A stretch of 5,691 nt of DNA, from NCBI GenBank assembly GCA_013214885.1, contig JABSRS010000242.1:1-5691 (forward strand), given 5' to 3'. Source of the DNA: Gammaproteobacteria bacterium (lineage in GTDB: Bacteria; Pseudomonadota; Gammaproteobacteria; Enterobacterales; Psychrobiaceae). A model generated the notes under the pieces. That model saw only the letters and a list, made by a program, of their open reading frames with translations, did no database searches and was not told where the DNA came from. Positions 1-5,691 of this stretch are shown one piece after another. A program made the position numbers and the translations under genes. Numbering within the stretch: position 1 is the stretch's first letter; each line of letters opens with the position of its first letter.

Positions 1-69
1 GCTCTGAAACCTGCATTTTCAAGTGGCACGGGTATAAACATATCACATATTATTATTGAGAGACCTATC

Positions 70-1152
70 ATGAACACCGTTTATAATTTTTGTGCTGGCC
101 CTGCAATGTTGCCTAAACCTGTAATGGAAAAAGCCCAACGCGAGTTAGTTGATTGGCAAGGCCATGGTATTTCAATCATGGAGTTTAGCCACCGCGATAA
201 GAATTTTGTCAAAGTCGCCAGTGAAGCCGAACAAAACCTTAGGGATTTAATGGCCATTCCTGATAACTATAAAGTGTTATTTTGTCACGGCGGCGGTCGA
301 GGTCAGTTTGCCGCGGTTGCACTTAACTTAATGGGCTTAACGGGTAAAGCCGATTATTTGGTGACTGGTTCTTGGTCAAAATCTGCGGTGACTGAGGCTA
401 AAAAGTATGGTGAAGTCAATGTAGTGGCTAGTCCAGTATGTGTTGATTCATTAAATGGCGTTGCACCACAAGTGCAATGGCAGTTATCTAAAGATGCTGG
501 TTACTTTCATTATTGCCCTAATGAAACCGTTGATGGTATTGAAATGTTTGACGAGCCTGATGTTAGTGTGCCATTGGTCGCCGATTTATCATCGACCATC
601 TTATCTCGGGTGATTGATGTCTCCAAATATGGCTTAATTTATGCGGGAGCCCAGAAAAATATTGGGCCATCGGGTTTGGCTATCGTGATTGTGCGCGAAG
701 ACTTAATTGGCCACGCATTGCCAGCAACCCCTTCAATTTTCGATTATAAATTATTGGCTGACAATGACTCGATGTTTAATACTCCACCGACTTATGCCTG
801 GTATTTGGCGGGTGAAGTCTTTAAATGGCTCAAAGAACTTGGTGGTGTTGAGGCGATTGAAAAGATAAATATTGAGAAATCGAAGCTACTTTATGATTTT
901 ATCGATAACAGTCGTTTTTATTATAATAGTGTCGAGCCAAGCCAGCGTTCACGAATGAACGTGACCTTTTTACTGGCAGATTCAAGCCTCAACGCCAGTT
1001 TCTTAGCGCAAGCAGAAAAAATTGGTCTGCTAGCCCTAAAAGGTCACCGCAGCGTCGGAGGGATGCGTGCGAGCCTCTATAATGCGATGCCTATCGAAGG
1101 TGTTCAGGCGTTATTGGAATTCATGGCTAAGTTCGAGCAAAACAATAGTTAA
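70..1152 (+). CDS. serC: Phosphoserine aminotransferase SerC
   Basis: A PLP-dependent class V aminotransferase of 360 aa, close to the 362 aa of the E. coli enzyme. The family converts 3-phosphohydroxypyruvate plus glutamate to 3-phosphoserine in cytosolic serine synthesis, and does the analogous step on the 4-phosphohydroxythreonine branch of PLP synthesis. Visible landmarks are the N-terminal [11 protein letters not shown] (5-15), substrate-binding His41-Arg42, the HGGGRGQF loop (73-80), GSWSKSA with Trp102, PLP-ring Asp172 in VADLSST, Schiff-base Lys196 in [11 protein letters not shown], and the C-terminal [16 protein letters not shown] (325-340). The start is set by this N-terminus and by GAGAG at 58-62, 7 nt upstream. 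The frame stays open to the left edge but offers no ATG, GTG or TTG there. nhaA follows after 93 nt, whereas serC of enterobacteria is followed by aroA. No truncation or missing residue was seen. The family call is very secure. Confidence 0.97.
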   Translation: MNTVYNFCAGPAMLPKPVMEKAQRELVDWQGHGISIMEFSHRDKNFVKVASEAEQNLRDLMAIPDNYKVLFCHGGGRGQFAAVALNLMGLTGKADYLVTGSWSKSAVTEAKKYGEVNVVASPVCVDSLNGVAPQVQWQLSKDAGYFHYCPNETVDGIEMFDEPDVSVPLVADLSSTILSRVIDVSKYGLIYAGAQKNIGPSGLAIVIVREDLIGHALPATPSIFDYKLLADNDSMFNTPPTYAWYLAGEVFKWLKELGGVEAIEKINIEKSKLLYDFIDNSRFYYNSVEPSQRSRMNVTFLLADSSLNASFLAQAEKIGLLALKGHRSVGGMRASLYNAMPIEGVQALLEFMAKFEQNNS

Positions 1153-1183
1153 ACACAGTAGTTAGGCATAAAAGTTAGACATA

Positions 1184-1197
1184 TTATGTCGACATTA
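1184..1197. promoter_or_regulatory. Palindrome in the serC-nhaA gap
   Basis: The gap between serC and nhaA contains the perfect 10-bp palindrome ATGTCGACAT (1186-1195), and the outer T1184/A1197 pair also matches. It lies about 50 nt before the nhaA start and could be part of an operator for nhaA. No convincing -35/-10 pair is placed around it (TTAGAC at 1175 and TATTAG at 1200 are weak and 19 nt apart), and 10-bp palindromes can occur by chance. A role is only suggested by position. Confidence 0.2.
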
Positions 1198-1245
1198 GGT
1201 ATTAGATCCCCTAAACTTATTCTTTTGTTTTAAAGGAAATAAGTT

Positions 1246-2406
1246 ATGACGGCTGTCGAAGAGTTCATTAAAAAGGAATCCTCGGCTGGTATTGTGTTAA
1301 TTTTTGTCACCCTAGTGGCATTAGCACTTAAAAATACTGGCTTGTCTGAATTTTACGATGCATTTTTAAATACCCCGGTTGAAATTCGTTTTGGGGCACT
1401 CCATATTGATAAACCCTTATTGCTGTGGATTAACGATGGCCTAATGGCGGTGTTTTTCTTACTGATTGGCTTAGAAGTTAAACGCGAGCTTATCGAAGGG
1501 CACCTATCGTCCATTTCGCAGGTAATTTTACCAGGGGTTGCTGCAGTTGGCGGAATGGTTGTGCCTGCCGCGGTCTTTTTGTATTTCGTTGGCATTGACA
1601 GCCCTGATGCCCAAGGCTGGGCAATTCCAACCGCGACCGATATTGCGTTTGCCCTTGGGGTGTTATCGCTATTGGGTAAAAGAGTACCGGTCTCGCTAAA
1701 GATCTTCTTAATGGCCCTGGCAATTATTGATGATTTAGGGGCGATTATCATTATTGCTCTGTTCTATACCTCTGAACTTTCGACCATGTCTATCAGTATT
1801 GCCGCGGTTGCACTAACCTCTTTAGTGGTGATGAATCGGATGGGCGTGACTCGTAAAGCGGCCTATATTCTGGTTGGCGTGGTGTTGTGGGTCAGTGTCT
1901 TAAAATCTGGCGTCCACGCGACCTTAGCGGGTGTTGCATTAGCGTTTACTATTCCGTTAACGACTAAAGGCAGTAAACAATCGATGCTTAAAACGATGGA
2001 ACACGACCTTCATTATTGGGTCGCATTTTTGATCTTGCCATTGTTTGCCTTTGTTAATGCTGGAGTCGATTTTAGGAATATATCGTTAGAACAGGTATTA
2101 ACCCCTGTGCCATTGGGTATCGCTGCAGGCTTGTTTATCGGTAAGCAGGTTGGGGTATTTGGCTTTAGTTTTATTGCCATAAAACTTGGTTTAGCTAAAT
2201 TACCAGAATCGAGTAATTTTTTACAACTTTATGGCGTAGCCGTATTAACGGGGATCGGATTTACGATGAGCTTATTCGTCAATTCACTGGCGTACGCTGA
2301 CCCGCTACAGTTTATGTTTGCCGATAAATTAGCGATCTTAGTCGGTTCATGTTTGTATGGTGTGATTGGTTATTTGATTTTAAGAATGGCAAAACAATCC
2401 AATTAA
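1246..2406 (+). CDS. nhaA: Na+/H+ antiporter NhaA
   Basis: An inner-membrane electrogenic antiporter, 386 aa against 388 in E. coli. Known NhaA exchanges two external protons for one internal Na+ (or Li+), for salt and alkaline-pH tolerance. The sequence is hydrophobic throughout, with about 12 membrane segments. Key residues line up almost one-to-one with E. coli: Asp132 in PTATDIAFALG (the TM4 unwound crossing, Asp133 in E. coli), the Asp162-Asp163 pair in AIIDDLGAI (Asp163-Asp164), Lys300 in FIGKQVG, and the pH-response residues Glu77, Arg80, His224 and Glu252. The start has AAGGAA at 1233-1238, 7 nt upstream. No NhaR-type regulator is next to it. No clear terminator separates it from serC, so some co-transcription is plausible, although the 93-nt gap could also hold its own promoter. 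The gene ends just before a strong hairpin terminator. It looks intact. Confidence 0.97.
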   Translation: MTAVEEFIKKESSAGIVLIFVTLVALALKNTGLSEFYDAFLNTPVEIRFGALHIDKPLLLWINDGLMAVFFLLIGLEVKRELIEGHLSSISQVILPGVAAVGGMVVPAAVFLYFVGIDSPDAQGWAIPTATDIAFALGVLSLLGKRVPVSLKIFLMALAIIDDLGAIIIIALFYTSELSTMSISIAAVALTSLVVMNRMGVTRKAAYILVGVVLWVSVLKSGVHATLAGVALAFTIPLTTKGSKQSMLKTMEHDLHYWVAFLILPLFAFVNAGVDFRNISLEQVLTPVPLGIAAGLFIGKQVGVFGFSFIAIKLGLAKLPESSNFLQLYGVAVLTGIGFTMSLFVNSLAYADPLQFMFADKLAILVGSCLYGVIGYLILRMAKQSN

Positions 2407-2419
2407 TAACTTTTGTGTA

Positions 2420-2452
2420 AAAAACGAGTCAAAATTTGTTTGACTCGTTTTT
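2420..2452. terminator. Bidirectional rho-independent terminator
   Basis: A 14-bp perfect stem (AAAAACGAGTCAAA at 2420-2433 paired with TTTGACTCGTTTTT at 2439-2452) closes a 5-nt loop. The core CGAGTC/GACTCG is followed by T-runs, and the A-run on the other side gives the same U-tail on the minus strand. It starts 13 nt after the nhaA stop and ends 3 nt before the stop codon of the convergent minus-strand gene, so it can end transcripts from both directions. Confidence 0.92.
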
Positions 2453-2455
2453 ATT

Positions 2456-2638
2456 TTAGCGCGGTAGGTACACGATCATTATCGCGCAAAATAATACTAA
2501 CACGACAAAGAATATTCTAAATTTACTGCTAGGTTTCGCTGGCGGCTTGATGTTGTATTTTTTTATTTCAGCGGCACATTGCTGACACAAATCCGCTGTA
2601 TCTGTCGGTACACCACAGCTTTGACATCTCTTAGACAT
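2456..2638 (-). CDS. Small zinc-ribbon protein with a single membrane segment
   Basis: A 60-aa protein of unknown function. Residues 5-21 carry two CxxC pairs (Cys5/Cys8 and Cys18/Cys21, nine residues between pairs), the layout of a zinc ribbon. A basic, proline-rich linker (26-41, with Lys-Pro repeats) leads to a hydrophobic stretch (about 42-58) that should be one membrane helix ending at the C-terminal Leu-Pro-Arg. The positive charges before the helix predict a cytoplasmic N-terminal ribbon. I chose the ATG at 2638 because the ribbon starts right after it and GAGAA lies 6 nt upstream. A GTG at 2713 would add 25 residues but has no visible Shine-Dalgarno sequence, and the extension is not ribbon-like. 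The gene converges on nhaA across the shared terminator and diverges from the STAS-cheY-cheA operon. I do not recognise a named family beyond the zinc-ribbon fold, and the metal is inferred from the cysteines. Confidence 0.82.
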   Translation of the reverse strand: MSKRCQSCGVPTDTADLCQQCAAEIKKYNIKPPAKPSSKFRIFFVVLVLFCAIMIVYLPR

Positions 2639-2659
2639 AGCTAATTCTCGTATTTGGAT

Positions 2660-2676
2660 AAATTCACCGTGAATTT
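2660..2676. promoter_or_regulatory. Palindromic candidate operator upstream of the zinc-ribbon gene
   Basis: AAATTCAC-C-GTGAATTT is a perfect inverted repeat with 8-bp arms around one central base. It lies 21 nt upstream of the preferred start of the minus-strand zinc-ribbon gene, where a repressor site or a small leader hairpin would act. If translation instead began at the GTG at 2713, the site would be inside coding sequence. I cannot assign it to a named regulator. Confidence 0.4.
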
Positions 2677-2731
2677 TAACCGCTAAATGAACTGGGTAAT
2701 TGATATAGATCACTAATGACCGATAGAGTGG

Positions 2732-2787
2732 TTAGATTGATCTAATGCTAAATTATTAATAGATTGTTATTTTTAGTATTAGATTGA
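2732..2787. repeat. Repeated TTAGATTGA motif upstream of the operon promoter
   Basis: TTAGATTGA occurs at 2732-2740 and again at 2779-2787, and the core AGATTG also occurs at 2761-2766. The first copy is part of the inverted repeat TTAGAT-TG-ATCTAA (2732-2745). The second copy ends 12 nt before the -35 box at 2800, so these could be activator or repressor sites. The region is AT-rich, which raises the chance expectation, and no known regulator motif was recognised. Confidence 0.25.
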
Positions 2788-2799
2788 GTGAAAATATGC

Positions 2800-2829
2800 T
2801 TGACTCTAAGCCATTATCATTACTATGAT
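2800..2829 (+). promoter_or_regulatory. Sigma70-type promoter for the STAS-cheY-cheA operon
   Basis: TTGACT (2800-2805) and TATGAT (2824-2829) are separated by 18 nt. Each box is one base off the consensus. Transcription would start near 2836 and leave a leader of about 70 nt before the STAS gene. I saw no FliA (sigma28) or sigma54 promoter in the intergenic region, so the sequence gives no hint that the operon belongs to a flagellar regulon. The surrounding region is AT-rich, so chance matches are possible. Confidence 0.6.
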
Positions 2830-2857
2830 ATATTTGAATCAGATGATTTAACGGATT

Positions 2858-2872
2858 GCCATTAACGATGGC
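2858..2872 (+). repeat. Small hairpin in the operon leader
   Basis: GCCAT (2858-2862) and ATGGC (2868-2872) are complementary across a 5-nt loop, inside the predicted 5' leader of the STAS gene and about 22 nt before its Shine-Dalgarno sequence. The words recur nearby: GCCATTA is at 2810-2816 and 2858-2864, and TAAGCCAT (2807-2814) is the inverse of ATGGCTTA (2868-2875). The stem is too short, and lacks a T-run, to be a terminator. Any role in translation control or protein binding is speculation. Confidence 0.25.
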
Positions 2873-2905
2873 TTATACGTAAAGTGTTAAAAATAAGGAT
2901 GTTGC

Positions 2906-3196
2906 ATGGATGCACTGACAATAAAACTGCCCGCAGAACTTGAAATATCAGAAGTAGCGCAGTATCACACCACACTAGTTGAGATGCTTTCTAAACTAGA
3001 TCCCCAGCAAAACATTCAAATCGATGCTAGTGAACTTTGGCGAGTTGATACCGCAGGTATTCAATTACTGGTCGCCTTAGTTAGCGAAGCTTCAACTCAA
3101 AATAGACAACTATCATGGCAGAAAAAATCGGTTGAACTTACTGAATGCGCTCAGCGTTTAGGTTTGTCTGATATTTTACTGATCGCTAATTCATAA
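2906..3196 (+). CDS. Single-domain STAS protein (anti-sigma-factor-antagonist-like)
   Basis: A 96-aa cytosolic protein that is one STAS domain, the fold of SpoIIAA, RsbV and related anti-anti-sigma factors. It has the amphipathic helix after the first strands (about 14-31), the strand QNIQIDASEL (35-44), the signature RVDTAGIQLLVAL (46-58), and the C-terminal helix and strand LTECAQRLGLSDIL (78-91). In SpoIIAA/RsbV the residue after the conserved Asp is the Ser phosphorylated by a partner kinase. Here that position is Thr49 after Asp48, so a phosphoswitch is possible but unproven. No RsbW/SpoIIAB-type kinase gene is in the window. TAAGGAT at 2894-2900 sets the start. cheY follows after 19 nt and cheA after that, so the protein probably works with this chemosensory pathway, as a scaffold or output partner, but which is not visible. 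It could also be an MlaB-like lipid-transport STAS protein, which the neighbours make unlikely. Confidence 0.85.
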   Translation: MDALTIKLPAELEISEVAQYHTTLVEMLSKLDPQQNIQIDASELWRVDTAGIQLLVALVSEASTQNRQLSWQKKSVELTECAQRLGLSDILLIANS

Positions 3197-3215
3197 TCGG
3201 ACATAGGAGAATCTA

Positions 3216-3578
3216 ATGGTCAAGATCCTAGTAGTAGATGATTCTGCATCAATACGTAATATGGTTTCTTTTACGCTGCAGCAACAAAAATATGAAACCG
3301 TAGAAGCAATGGATGGCGTAGACGGGCTCAAAAAAGCCAAGATGGGAAAATTCGATCTTGTCATTACTGATGTCAATATGCCGAATATGGACGGTATTAC
3401 GTTATGTAAGGAGCTAAGACAGCTCCCTGCATTTAAATTTACCCCAGTGTTAATGCTAACAACAGAAAGTTCGTCGGATATGAAGATGAAAGGGAAATCT
3501 GCTGGCGCAACAGGTTGGTTAGTTAAACCTTTTAATCCAGATAAATTGTTGGCCACTATTAAACGTGTAATAAGGTAG
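3216..3578 (+). CDS. cheY: CheY-like single-domain response regulator
   Basis: A 120-aa receiver domain with no output domain. The acidic pocket is Asp8-Asp9 and the phosphoacceptor is Asp52 in VITDVNMPNMDG. The switch residues are Thr82 (LTTES) and Lys104 in WLVKPF, with Trp101 at the place of E. coli CheY Tyr106. In the family, CheA phosphorylates this Asp and the activated receiver then binds a target: the flagellar motor for canonical CheY, other partners in alternative systems. AGGAGA at 3205-3210, 5 nt before the ATG, is the strongest Shine-Dalgarno of the operon. It sits 19 nt after the STAS gene and 6 nt before cheA, so CheA is almost certainly its kinase. Whether it acts on the motor cannot be read from the sequence. 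Being encoded beside a STAS protein and starting the signalling cluster suggests an accessory chemosensory system rather than the main flagellar one. Confidence 0.93.
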   Translation: MVKILVVDDSASIRNMVSFTLQQQKYETVEAMDGVDGLKKAKMGKFDLVITDVNMPNMDGITLCKELRQLPAFKFTPVLMLTTESSSDMKMKGKSAGATGWLVKPFNPDKLLATIKRVIR

Positions 3579-3584
3579 CGTTTT

Positions 3585-5691
3585 ATGAGTATCGAACTTT
3601 CGCAATTTATCCCAACCTTTTTAGAAGAAAGCTTTGAAGGTTTGGAACTTATGGAATCAAGCCTGCTCACTTTAGAGCAGGGAGATAATGATACTATTCA
3701 TGCAATTTTTCGAGCTGCGCATTCTATAAAGGGTGGCGCTGGTACTTTTGGCTTTCATCGGGTAACGGATTTTACCCATGAAGTTGAAACCTTACTTGAT
3801 GAAATGCGTGATGGTAGAAGACAGGTATGTCAAAGCGATATCGATTTATTGTTAAGATCAGTCGACTGTATTAAGTTACTGATTGAATCAGCAAGAGATG
3901 GTGTGGAATGTGATGATTCAGCAATAAATGAGGTTCACCAAGGGTTGGAAACCACCCTAAATGGCGCGGAACAACCTGAGACACTAAGCGTACTTGCTGC
4001 CTCACCAAGCATCAGTAGTAAGGAGGCAGTGATCGAACATTTATGGACGATTGCATTCGAGCCGACCCATGAAATGTTGCAAACGGGTAATGACCCTGTT
4101 CATATTTTTACTGCCCTAGCCGAATTAGGATCTCTGACACAGAGAGTGACCGTGTGCGATGTTCCTCCTTTGAAAGAATTACATCCCGAAGAATGTTACC
4201 TCTATTGGGAACTTGAGCTTAAGAGTGATTGCGACGAAGAAGCAATCGCTGAAATTTTCGAATGGGTTGAAGACGATTGTAAACTGACAATCACCCAGGG
4301 TGTAATAAATTGTGAGCCAGTGGTTAGCGAATCAAAAGTGCTAGAACCTGCATTAGAACAAGTATTAGAATCCGCTGAGAACCAGACCGTTGCGCCAGTA
4401 GAAGACAAAGAACCAGCAGCTGCAGTGCTCAATGAAAGTAAAACTGCCAGTAGTCCTAAAGCAAAAGCGGTAGCAACAGAAGGTGGCTCAATACGAGTTG
4501 GGATTGATAAAGTTGATGCCTTAATTAATCGTGTTGGAGAATTAGTGATTACTCAGGCGATGTTACAACAGATTGGTGATGAACTAGCATCTGAAGATGA
4601 CGACTTGCTTGATAAGTTACGGGAAGGGCTTGGTCAACTAGAGAGTAATACGCGAGATTTGCAAGAAGATGTTATGCGGATCAGGATGTTACCAATCAGT
4701 TTTGTGTTTAATCGTTTTCCTCGAATGGTTTACGATGTTAGCTCAAAATTGGGTAAAAAAGTCGAACTTAAACTATCTGGTGAACAAACCGAACTTGATA
4801 AAACGGTGATGGAGAAAATAGGAGATCCATTGGTTCACTTGGTACGAAACTCATTAGATCATGGTTTAGAAACACCGCAAGAACGGCTCGATGCTGGTAA
4901 AGATGAAACGGGAACCGTTCATCTTAATGCTTACCATCAGGGCGGTTATATTGTGATAGATATTTCAGACGACGGCAGAGGATTAAACACCGCTAAAATT
5001 CACGAAAAAGCGATTGAAAAAGGTCTAGTGACTAAAGAGCAAAACTTAACCGATGATGAAATAAACTCGTTAATATTTGCCCCAGGTTTTTCAACGGCAG
5101 ATACCGTTAGTGACTTATCGGGACGTGGCGTTGGCATGGATGTAGTGAGGCGGAACATCGAGTCTTTAGGTGGCCATGTTTCGTTATCCTCAACGCCAGG
5201 CAAAGGGTCGAAAGTCAGTGTTTGTTTACCGCTCACTCTGGCCATTTTAGATGGTCAATTAGTTAGGGTGGCCAACGAAACATATATTGTGCCTTTGATC
5301 TCAATTGTTGAGTCAGTCCAGGTGGCAAAAGACGCTATTAAAGCGATTGCCGGTAATGAAAGCCTGTACCTGTTTAGGGGTGAATACATCCCACTCTATA
5401 ATATCAGGCAACTGTTCGCACTCCCAGACAAGGCCAAAGAACATGACGAGGGGATGGTTATCATTGTTGAAAATGGCGGCACTAAAATTGCGATGGTGGT
5501 CGATGACCTACTGAGCCAGCAACAAGTGGTATTAAAGAGTCTTGAATCAAATTATATGGTGGTAGAGGGGGTATCAGGAGCAACCATTCTTGGGGATGGT
5601 GAAGTTGCATTAATTGTTGATATTAAAGGGCTGGTTAGCTTAAAACAGCTAAAAGCCAAGACGCTTCATCATGAGCGTAGTGAGATGAGGG
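3585..5691 (+). CDS. cheA: Chemotaxis histidine kinase CheA (3' end outside the window)
   Basis: The frame is open from ATG 3585 to the right edge, giving 702 codons without a stop. I translated it through and saw no frameshift. AAGG at 3572-3575, inside the end of cheY, serves as ribosome site. Domains in order are as follows. P1 HPt (about 1-105) has phosphorylated His46 in AAHSIKGGAGTFGF and the supporting His65 and Glu68. A P2-like response-regulator-binding domain (about 148-238) starts WTIAFEPTHEMLQTGNDP. An acidic, Ala/Glu-rich linker spans 243-300. P3 dimerisation (about 302-370) has INRVGELVITQAML. The P4 ATPase has its N-box at HLVRNSLDHG (418-427), G1 DDGRGL (462-467), F-box FAPGFST (498-504), G2 GRGVGMDVV (513-521) and a GKGSK lid (539-543). 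P5 is CheW-like (about 552-690). It should autophosphorylate at receptor arrays with CheW and pass phosphate to the CheY encoded just upstream. E. coli CheA has 654 aa; the extra length is mainly P2 and linker. Probably only a short tail is missing. Confidence 0.97.
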   Translation, partial: MSIELSQFIPTFLEESFEGLELMESSLLTLEQGDNDTIHAIFRAAHSIKGGAGTFGFHRVTDFTHEVETLLDEMRDGRRQVCQSDIDLLLRSVDCIKLLIESARDGVECDDSAINEVHQGLETTLNGAEQPETLSVLAASPSISSKEAVIEHLWTIAFEPTHEMLQTGNDPVHIFTALAELGSLTQRVTVCDVPPLKELHPEECYLYWELELKSDCDEEAIAEIFEWVEDDCKLTITQGVINCEPVVSESKVLEPALEQVLESAENQTVAPVEDKEPAAAVLNESKTASSPKAKAVATEGGSIRVGIDKVDALINRVGELVITQAMLQQIGDELASEDDDLLDKLREGLGQLESNTRDLQEDVMRIRMLPISFVFNRFPRMVYDVSSKLGKKVELKLSGEQTELDKTVMEKIGDPLVHLVRNSLDHGLETPQERLDAGKDETGTVHLNAYHQGGYIVIDISDDGRGLNTAKIHEKAIEKGLVTKEQNLTDDEINSLIFAPGFSTADTVSDLSGRGVGMDVVRRNIESLGGHVSLSSTPGKGSKVSVCLPLTLAILDGQLVRVANETYIVPLISIVESVQVAKDAIKAIAGNESLYLFRGEYIPLYNIRQLFALPDKAKEHDEGMVIIVENGGTKIAMVVDDLLSQQQVVLKSLESNYMVVEGVSGATILGDGEVALIVDIKGLVSLKQLKAKTLHHERSEMR

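Noticed and set aside
24..39. Possible sigma54 promoter ahead of serC, from TGGCACG at 24-30
   Set aside because: The -24 element matches well, but the -12 position reads TAAAC and lacks the required GC, so it is not a sigma54 promoter.
3..59. Tail of an upstream plus-strand gene ending with TGA at 57-59
   Set aside because: Only 18 codons are visible (ending in three Tyr) with no recognisable C-terminus, so there is nothing to support a gene call.
1195..1230. Terminator between serC and nhaA (TTAGG at 1195-1199 with CCTAA at 1210-1214, then a T-rich stretch)
   Set aside because: The stem is only 5 bp with a 10-nt loop, and the T-rich stretch is interrupted and begins several bases after the stem; too weak to call.
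1353..1751. Two minus-strand open frames inside nhaA (1353-1751 and 1490-1723)
   Set aside because: Both are antisense to highly conserved NhaA membrane segments and show no motif.
2639..2713. N-terminal extension of the zinc-ribbon protein from a GTG at 2713
   Set aside because: There is no Shine-Dalgarno sequence before the GTG, the 25 added residues show no domain, and the ATG at 2638 has GAGAA 6 nt upstream and directly precedes the ribbon.
3191..3670. A 159-codon minus-strand open frame across cheY and the start of cheA
   Set aside because: It lies opposite a clear receiver-domain gene with intact catalytic residues, its protein is Ser/Leu-rich with no recognisable domain, and it would overlap two real genes.
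4202..5514. Open frames at 4202-4432 and 5000-5245 (minus) and 5305-5514 (plus) within cheA
   Set aside because: They are out-of-frame shadows of the continuous CheA reading frame; the one at 4202-4432 is a low-complexity Ser-rich mirror of the acidic linker.
3585..5691. CheA as a broken or frameshifted gene because no stop is seen
   Set aside because: The frame reads through P1 to P5 with all motifs intact; the stop is simply beyond the window edge.

Overview
The window looks like ordinary chromosome from a marine or aquatic gammaproteobacterium, most likely Alteromonadales and perhaps Shewanella-like. The base composition is moderately AT-rich by eye. The SerC and NhaA sequences have the gammaproteobacterial form, and a chemotaxis-type gene set with an NhaA antiporter suits a motile, salt-exposed bacterium. 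The genus is an inference from remembered family resemblance, not from a search.

Left part (1-2453, plus strand): serC (phosphoserine aminotransferase, 360 aa) is followed after 93 nt by nhaA (Na+/H+ antiporter, 386 aa). Both are complete and keep all the key residues I could place. A strong hairpin at 2420-2452 with T-rich flanks on both sides ends the block. It can also serve the convergent gene that follows.

Middle (2456-2905): a 60-aa minus-strand protein has a four-cysteine zinc ribbon and one C-terminal membrane segment, and its function is unknown. A perfect 8-bp-arm palindrome (2660-2676) lies just upstream of its start. The 267-nt divergent intergenic region holds a good sigma70-type promoter (TTGACT-N18-TATGAT, 2800-2829) aimed at the right-hand operon, plus short repeats and a small leader hairpin.

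Right part (2906-5691, plus strand): a tight operon codes for a single-domain STAS protein, a CheY-like receiver and a CheA histidine kinase. The spacings are 19 nt and 6 nt, and each gene has its own Shine-Dalgarno sequence. cheA runs off the right edge with no stop after 702 codons; nearly all of it is present, including P1 to P5. The expected logic is CheA His46 to CheY Asp52 phosphotransfer, with CheW, receptor, CheR and CheB probably encoded beyond the window. The STAS protein at the head of the operon is the least explained part of the system: it has Thr at the position where SpoIIAA-type proteins carry the regulated Ser. I found no RNA genes, CRISPR arrays, insertion sequences or broken genes.
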